Shown: positions 21,422 through 24,292 of the stretch, in pieces
Numbering within the stretch: position 1 is the stretch's first letter
How the letters are laid out: each line of letters starts with the position of its first letter
IMG/VR virus record: IMGVR_UViG_3300042691_024438
Location: 1 to 24,292 of that record
Direction: 5' to 3' (one strand)
Origin: a virus
DNA length: 24,292 nt
The notes under the pieces: generated by a model
Told to the model about the DNA's origin: nothing
The model's input: only the letters and a program-made list of their open reading frames with translations
Databases searched by the model: none
Translations under genes and position numbers: made by a program

Positions 21422-21458
21422 ATTTATAAACAAATTAATAATTAAAAACACAGAACAC

Positions 21459-22214
21459 ATGAAAAAAACATTGGAAATTAAAACATTAAAAACTACAGGA
21501 AATAAAGGATTTTCTGTATTAGCTGGAATCAATAGAGTTATTGTTCCTAGTCACGTTACAAAATTAGCAAACTCATTAGAAAAAATGGGAGTTGTAAGAC
21601 CTGTTGTTGTATCAACAATTGATTTTGTTGATGGGAGTAAAAAAACATACATTATTGATGGACAACATTTGTATCATGCTTTAATAAGAATGGGTTGGGA
21701 TGTTCCTTATACAGAAATATCAATTAAAAATTCTGTTGATTTAGCTGAACATTTAGCATTATTAAATGCTAGCTCTAAATCATGGAGTATGAAAGATTAC
21801 ATCACTGTATGGGCTAATGTTAATAAAGACTACGTTAAATTGAATAAATATTTTAATACATATGATATTGAGCTTAATCAATTATCTGAAATATTAATGA
21901 ATAATTCTTGTATAGCACGTTCAGGTGGTAATAATGTTATATCTAAAAATATTAAAAGAGGTGAGTTTACTATTGATGATGAAAAACGTGCTGTTTATCT
22001 TCTTAATTGTGTAACTGATGCTCTTAAAATAGTTCCTAGAATGGATAGACTTAGTAATAAACTTTTTATTGCTAGCTATGTTAGTTTTATTAATACTTGT
22101 GTAAAATATGATCATGCACAGTTTATGTCTAGTTTAAAGTTACACAAAGACAAGTTTAAACTTTCTACACAAGATGAAGAAGAATTCAAAAAACTATTAA
22201 AATCAATATCATGA
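21459..22214 (+). CDS. ParB/Srx-like domain protein
   Basis: The start is ATG 21459 (MKKTLEIKTLKTTGNKGFSV), preceded by A-rich ACACAGAACAC. The product is 251 aa. Residues 25-90 match the ParB N-terminal/sulfiredoxin-like fold: IVPSHVTKLANSLEKMGVVRPVVV, then YIIDGQHLYHALIRMG (64-79) with the DGQH signature. The Arg that usually follows His in DGxHRxxA is replaced by Leu-Tyr, so catalysis or nucleotide binding may be lost or changed. The C-terminal part (100-251) is helical with no clear HTH. Such proteins act in DNA binding, partition, nicking or methylation control. It overlaps the next gene by four bases and lies just after the structured RNA. Confidence 0.75.
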   Translation: MKKTLEIKTLKTTGNKGFSVLAGINRVIVPSHVTKLANSLEKMGVVRPVVVSTIDFVDGSKKTYIIDGQHLYHALIRMGWDVPYTEISIKNSVDLAEHLALLNASSKSWSMKDYITVWANVNKDYVKLNKYFNTYDIELNQLSEILMNNSCIARSGGNNVISKNIKRGEFTIDDEKRAVYLLNCVTDALKIVPRMDRLSNKLFIASYVSFINTCVKYDHAQFMSSLKLHKDKFKLSTQDEEEFKKLLKSIS

Positions 22215-22357
22215 AAACAGTAGAAATGCAACCAACACAATTTCATCAATTCAAACAAAAAGCTAATGATATTAGACTATGGTTTGATTATAGAATAACA
22301 AACAGCATTGTATATGTTACAGCTGATGAATATCGATTAGAACAACTAGGTTATTAA
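22211..22357 (+). CDS. 48-aa small protein coupled to the ParB-like gene
   Basis: ATG 22211 overlaps the TGA of the ParB-like gene (ATGA). The protein begins MKTVEMQPTQFHQFKQKAND and ends IVYVTADEYRLEQLGY, with a helix-strand-helix look. It ends 13 bases before a strong terminator, which supports it as the last gene of this unit. The function is unknown; a partner of the ParB-like protein is a reasonable guess. Confidence 0.55.
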   Translation: MKTVEMQPTQFHQFKQKANDIRLWFDYRITNSIVYVTADEYRLEQLGY

Positions 22358-22370
22358 TTTGTTTGTAATT

Positions 22371-22395
22371 AGCCCTAAGCAATTAGGGCTTTTTA
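22371..22395 (+). terminator. Strong intrinsic terminator with GCAA tetraloop
   Basis: AGCCCTAA (22371-22378) pairs perfectly with TTAGGGCT (22383-22390) around a GCAA loop, followed by TTTTATTTTA. It ends the ncRNA-ParB unit. Confidence 0.9.
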
Positions 22396-22412
22396 TTTTA
22401 ATATTATTTATT

Positions 22413-22598
22413 ATGGAAAAATATTTATTCTGTTATTATACAGAGATTAATGATGAATGTAAAGATTTAGAGAAAATAATTGAAGCTGTTAATTTTAAAG
22501 AAGCTGTAATTGAGTTTGATAACACTACAGTGTATAAGAAAATAACTAGTGCTAGTGAAATTATAAATTTTAACTTTACACCAGATTTTACAAACTAA
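22413..22598 (+). CDS. 61-aa small acidic protein, unknown
   Basis: The ATG at 22413 (MEKYLFCYYTEINDECKDLE) is preferred over upstream codons that overlap the terminator. The protein is acidic with alternating strand and helix segments (EKIIEAVNFKEAVIEFDNT), consistent with a small ferredoxin-like or dodecin-sized fold, but no family is evident. It is separated from the lipoprotein gene by 12 bases. Confidence 0.5.
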   Translation: MEKYLFCYYTEINDECKDLEKIIEAVNFKEAVIEFDNTTVYKKITSASEIINFNFTPDFTN

Positions 22599-22610
22599 AA
22601 ACCAAAAATT

Positions 22611-22880
22611 ATGAAAAAATTATTATTATCAGCTATTATAGTAATAGCTATGTCTTGTTCATCTAATAGTGATGATGCTCCTGCAACAGTTGCAGAAGAT
22701 TGTAATTGTGATAGAGTGGTTGAAGCTACAACTTTTAATGTAGTGGGTACACCACAAAACCCTGCAATTAATTATTACACTGCTTATACAACAATTAATG
22801 ATTGTACAGGTGTACAAAGAGAAAGAAATCACACAACAACAGTGGCTTCAGAAATTCCTAAAGTAGGACAATGTAGATAG
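22611..22880 (+). CDS. Phage-encoded lipoprotein, 89 aa
   Basis: The N-terminus MKKLLLSAIIVIAMSC is a signal peptide with a lipobox-like AMSC; Cys16 would be lipidated. It is followed by SSNSDDAPA, a Ser/Asp-rich stretch similar to Bacteroidota signals that send lipoproteins to the cell surface. The mature part is about 74 residues with four further Cys (CNC, DC, QC) that could form disulphides. Small phage lipoproteins often block entry of competing phages by masking receptors, so superinfection exclusion is a reasonable hypothesis. The start follows an A-rich leader (CCAAAAATT). Confidence 0.72.
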   Translation: MKKLLLSAIIVIAMSCSSNSDDAPATVAEDCNCDRVVEATTFNVVGTPQNPAINYYTAYTTINDCTGVQRERNHTTTVASEIPKVGQCR

Positions 22881-22882
22881 TT

Positions 22883-23719
22883 ATGAAAAACATACACATA
22901 TTACCAACAGATAAACCAAGTAGGTTAATACATTATTTAAAGGATAATAGTTGGGATTTGTTTAACAGTCCTATGCCAAAGATTGATAATGTAATTTGTC
23001 AAAATATCTACATCATTAATTCAGAAGAAATTAAAGAAGGCGAGAGAGGATTATCAATAAACAATGCCGTCTATACTCACCTCAATCATTTAGGCAAGGA
23101 CTATGGTAAAAAAATCATCCTAACAACAGACCAAGATTTAATCAAAGATGGTATACAAGCTATTGATGATGAGTTCTTAGAATGGTTTGTTAAGAATCCA
23201 AATTGTGAGAGTGTTGAGGTTAAAAGAATATTTTTAGGAAACTCATTTGTTCATATTGGTAAAACTCCATCTAAAAAAGAAAAATTACGTGGGTGTTATG
23301 ATAATGGAGAACAAATAGTTGGAAAATGGGAAGAGTTATTTACTTATGAAATTATCATTCCAAAAGAAGAACTATGTTCATTATGTAGTGCTAATAAATT
23401 AATTGATGGTGTATGTAAAGAATGTACCGAATTACTATGTAAACCATTTTCTGTTCTTGAAAAAACAGAAACACCTGAAGAAGCTGCTGAAAGAATATAT
23501 TTAAGTTATGAAAATAATGAACTTTTATATGGGCATTCAGAAGATTTACAATTAGCTTATAAAGCAGGTGTAGTAGATGGTGCTCAATGGCAAGCTGAAA
23601 GAATGTATAGTGAGGAAGATATGTTTGATTGTTGGGAAGCATCTCATACTGGTGGGTTAGACGATAAATCTTTAAGAGCGCATTTTAACCACTGGTTTAA
23701 AAAATTTAAAAAGAAATAA
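22883..23719 (+). CDS. Mosaic Bacteroidota phage protein with zinc-knuckle insert, 278 aa
   Basis: The N-terminal part (IHILPTDKPSRL, then IYIINSEEIKEGERG) and KIILTTDQDLIKDGIQAIDD with FLEWFVKNPNCESVEV (77-114) are a signature widespread in phages and prophages of Flavobacteriia and relatives. Its function is not known. A four-Cys knuckle C165-C168-C178-C181 (CSLC...CKEC) follows a strand (YEIIIPKEE). The C-terminal third (ETPEEAAERIYLSY, KAGVVDGAQWQAERMYSEEDM, ending FKKFKKK) is another common exchangeable module. The protein is therefore a mosaic of domains that recur in other combinations elsewhere. It starts 2 bases after the lipoprotein stop. Confidence 0.68.
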   Translation: MKNIHILPTDKPSRLIHYLKDNSWDLFNSPMPKIDNVICQNIYIINSEEIKEGERGLSINNAVYTHLNHLGKDYGKKIILTTDQDLIKDGIQAIDDEFLEWFVKNPNCESVEVKRIFLGNSFVHIGKTPSKKEKLRGCYDNGEQIVGKWEELFTYEIIIPKEELCSLCSANKLIDGVCKECTELLCKPFSVLEKTETPEEAAERIYLSYENNELLYGHSEDLQLAYKAGVVDGAQWQAERMYSEEDMFDCWEASHTGGLDDKSLRAHFNHWFKKFKKK

Positions 23720-23722
23720 CAT

Positions 23723-24097
23723 ATGAAAAAAATATTACTATTAATGTTATTGTGTAGCACAATAACATTTGCTCAAGAAAAATTTGTTAGAAAATATGTT
23801 TCTATGATTGTAACTTCTGATTTTGTAACATCAGAGTCTCAAGAAGCTGATGTAACTGTTGTATTTAATGCTAGTGGAAAAAGAAAGATTATTTTTTATT
23901 TCTCTAATGGTAATAATAGAACTTATTATCAAATAGGAGGAGTTGTAGAAGGAAAAACAAATGGTGGAGAAGAATATCAATTTGTTAAATGTTTAGATGA
24001 AAAAGGAATAACAACATACATACAATTATTTGATACACTAGGATGTTTAAGAGTTATTATCTCTGAAGGATACAAAATTGAATTTTATACTTATTAA
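23723..24097 (+). CDS. Secreted/periplasmic small protein, 124 aa
   Basis: A Sec signal peptide is clear: MKKILLLMLLCSTITFA, with likely cleavage after Ala17 leaving an N-terminal Gln, as is typical of Bacteroidota exported proteins. The mature part (about 107 aa) is beta-rich (YVSMIVTSDFVT, DVTVVFNASGKRKIIFYF, YYQIGGVVEGK) with two Cys, consistent with a small beta barrel or sandwich. It starts 3 bases after the preceding stop. With the nearby lipoprotein, it suggests this unit modifies the cell envelope. No family is recognised. Confidence 0.65.
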   Translation: MKKILLLMLLCSTITFAQEKFVRKYVSMIVTSDFVTSESQEADVTVVFNASGKRKIIFYFSNGNNRTYYQIGGVVEGKTNGGEEYQFVKCLDEKGITTYIQLFDTLGCLRVIISEGYKIEFYTY

Positions 24098-24099
24098 TT

Positions 24100-24292
24100 A
24101 TGTTCTCAATAGGTGATAAAGTTGTATGTATTAATGCTTCAATGAATTTACATACAATAGCTGAATTAAGAAAAGATATGCCACAGTGGGTGAAAGAAGG
24201 AGAGCAATACACAATAAGAGGATTTCATGATAATGATGGAATTGTTACAGGTGTATTGCTTGAAGAACTTCATAACCCACCAAGGTGGTTTC
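24100..24292 (+). CDS. Partial small phage protein (GDKVVCINAS...YTIRGFHDNDGI), cut by window edge
   Basis: ATG 24100 is followed by MFSIGDKVVCINASMNLHTI, then a Leu/Lys helix (ELRKDMPQWVKEGEQ) and YTIRGFHDNDGIVTGVLLEEL; 64 codons are visible. The GDKVVCIN and YTIRGF strands are typical of a small SH3-like barrel seen in many Bacteroidota phage and prophage proteins. The function is unknown. It overlaps nothing and starts 2 bases after the preceding stop, so it continues the same operon. Confidence 0.65.
   Translation, partial: MFSIGDKVVCINASMNLHTIAELRKDMPQWVKEGEQYTIRGFHDNDGIVTGVLLEELHNPPRWF

Noticed and set aside
21405-21458. Upstream GTG start for the ParB-like gene
   Set aside because: The extension lies in the 3' hairpin of the structured RNA and reads as non-protein-like; ATG 21459 has an A-rich leader and gives a normal N-terminus.
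1-24292. Stop codon reassignment as in some crAss-like phages
   Set aside because: TAG ends the 113-aa gene and the lipoprotein gene at sensible positions, and TGA and TAA also end genes; no long gene needs read-through.
1-24292. CRISPR array, insertion sequence or integrase/attachment site
   Set aside because: No regularly spaced repeats, transposase, recombinase or tRNA-based duplication was found.

Overview
The window looks like part of the genome of a tailed double-stranded DNA phage that infects a member of the Bacteroidota. It is very AT-rich. Start codons are mostly preceded by A-rich stretches rather than Shine-Dalgarno sites. One promoter matches the Bacteroidota pattern TTTG-N20-TATAnnTTTG. 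Several small proteins belong to types I know from Bacteroidota phages and prophages. The order terminase, portal, scaffold-like protein, major capsid protein, neck/ring-like protein and fibres, with an HU/IHF-like gene at the head of the late block, suggests a crAss-like (Crassvirales-type) podovirus. That label is an inference, and a TerL or capsid phylogeny would settle it.

Layout. Positions 1-16008 are one long leftward (minus-strand) late block. It starts with a divergent promoter region at about 16010-16334. In order of transcription it carries a winged-helix protein, an HU/IHF-like protein, a zinc-ribbon protein and five small unknowns (one is a candidate small terminase subunit). These are followed by the large terminase (11675-13696), portal (9075-11675), acidic scaffold-like protein (7698-8936) and major capsid protein (6086-7657). 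After a structured 200-base non-coding gap come a 322-aa virion-type protein, a neck/ring-like protein, a 390-aa Thr-tailed protein, a strong terminator (2891-2935), and a tail-fibre/collar cluster rich in Thr/Ser linkers and cysteine. The last gene is cut by the left edge.

Positions 16335-24292 are a rightward (plus-strand) accessory block of small, mostly unrecognised genes, many overlapping by 1-14 bases and separated by hairpin terminators. It includes a 462-aa protein, a coiled-coil protein, a ParB/Srx-like protein, a lipoprotein, a secreted protein and a zinc-knuckle protein.

The most unusual element is a roughly 480-base non-coding stretch (about 20938-21421) between the coiled-coil gene and the ParB-like gene. 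It has its own sigma70-like promoter (TTGTTA-N18-TATAAT). It is full of stop codons in all frames and packed with inverted repeats, including a compound hairpin capped by a GCAA tetraloop. It is best read as a large structured phage RNA, comparable in size and setting to the ROOL/GOLLD kinds of phage RNA, but I cannot assign it to any class. A second structured non-coding segment, with a predicted three-way junction, lies just downstream of the major capsid gene on the minus strand. Four late genes share an identical 8-base leader, AACTACAT, exactly one base before ATG.
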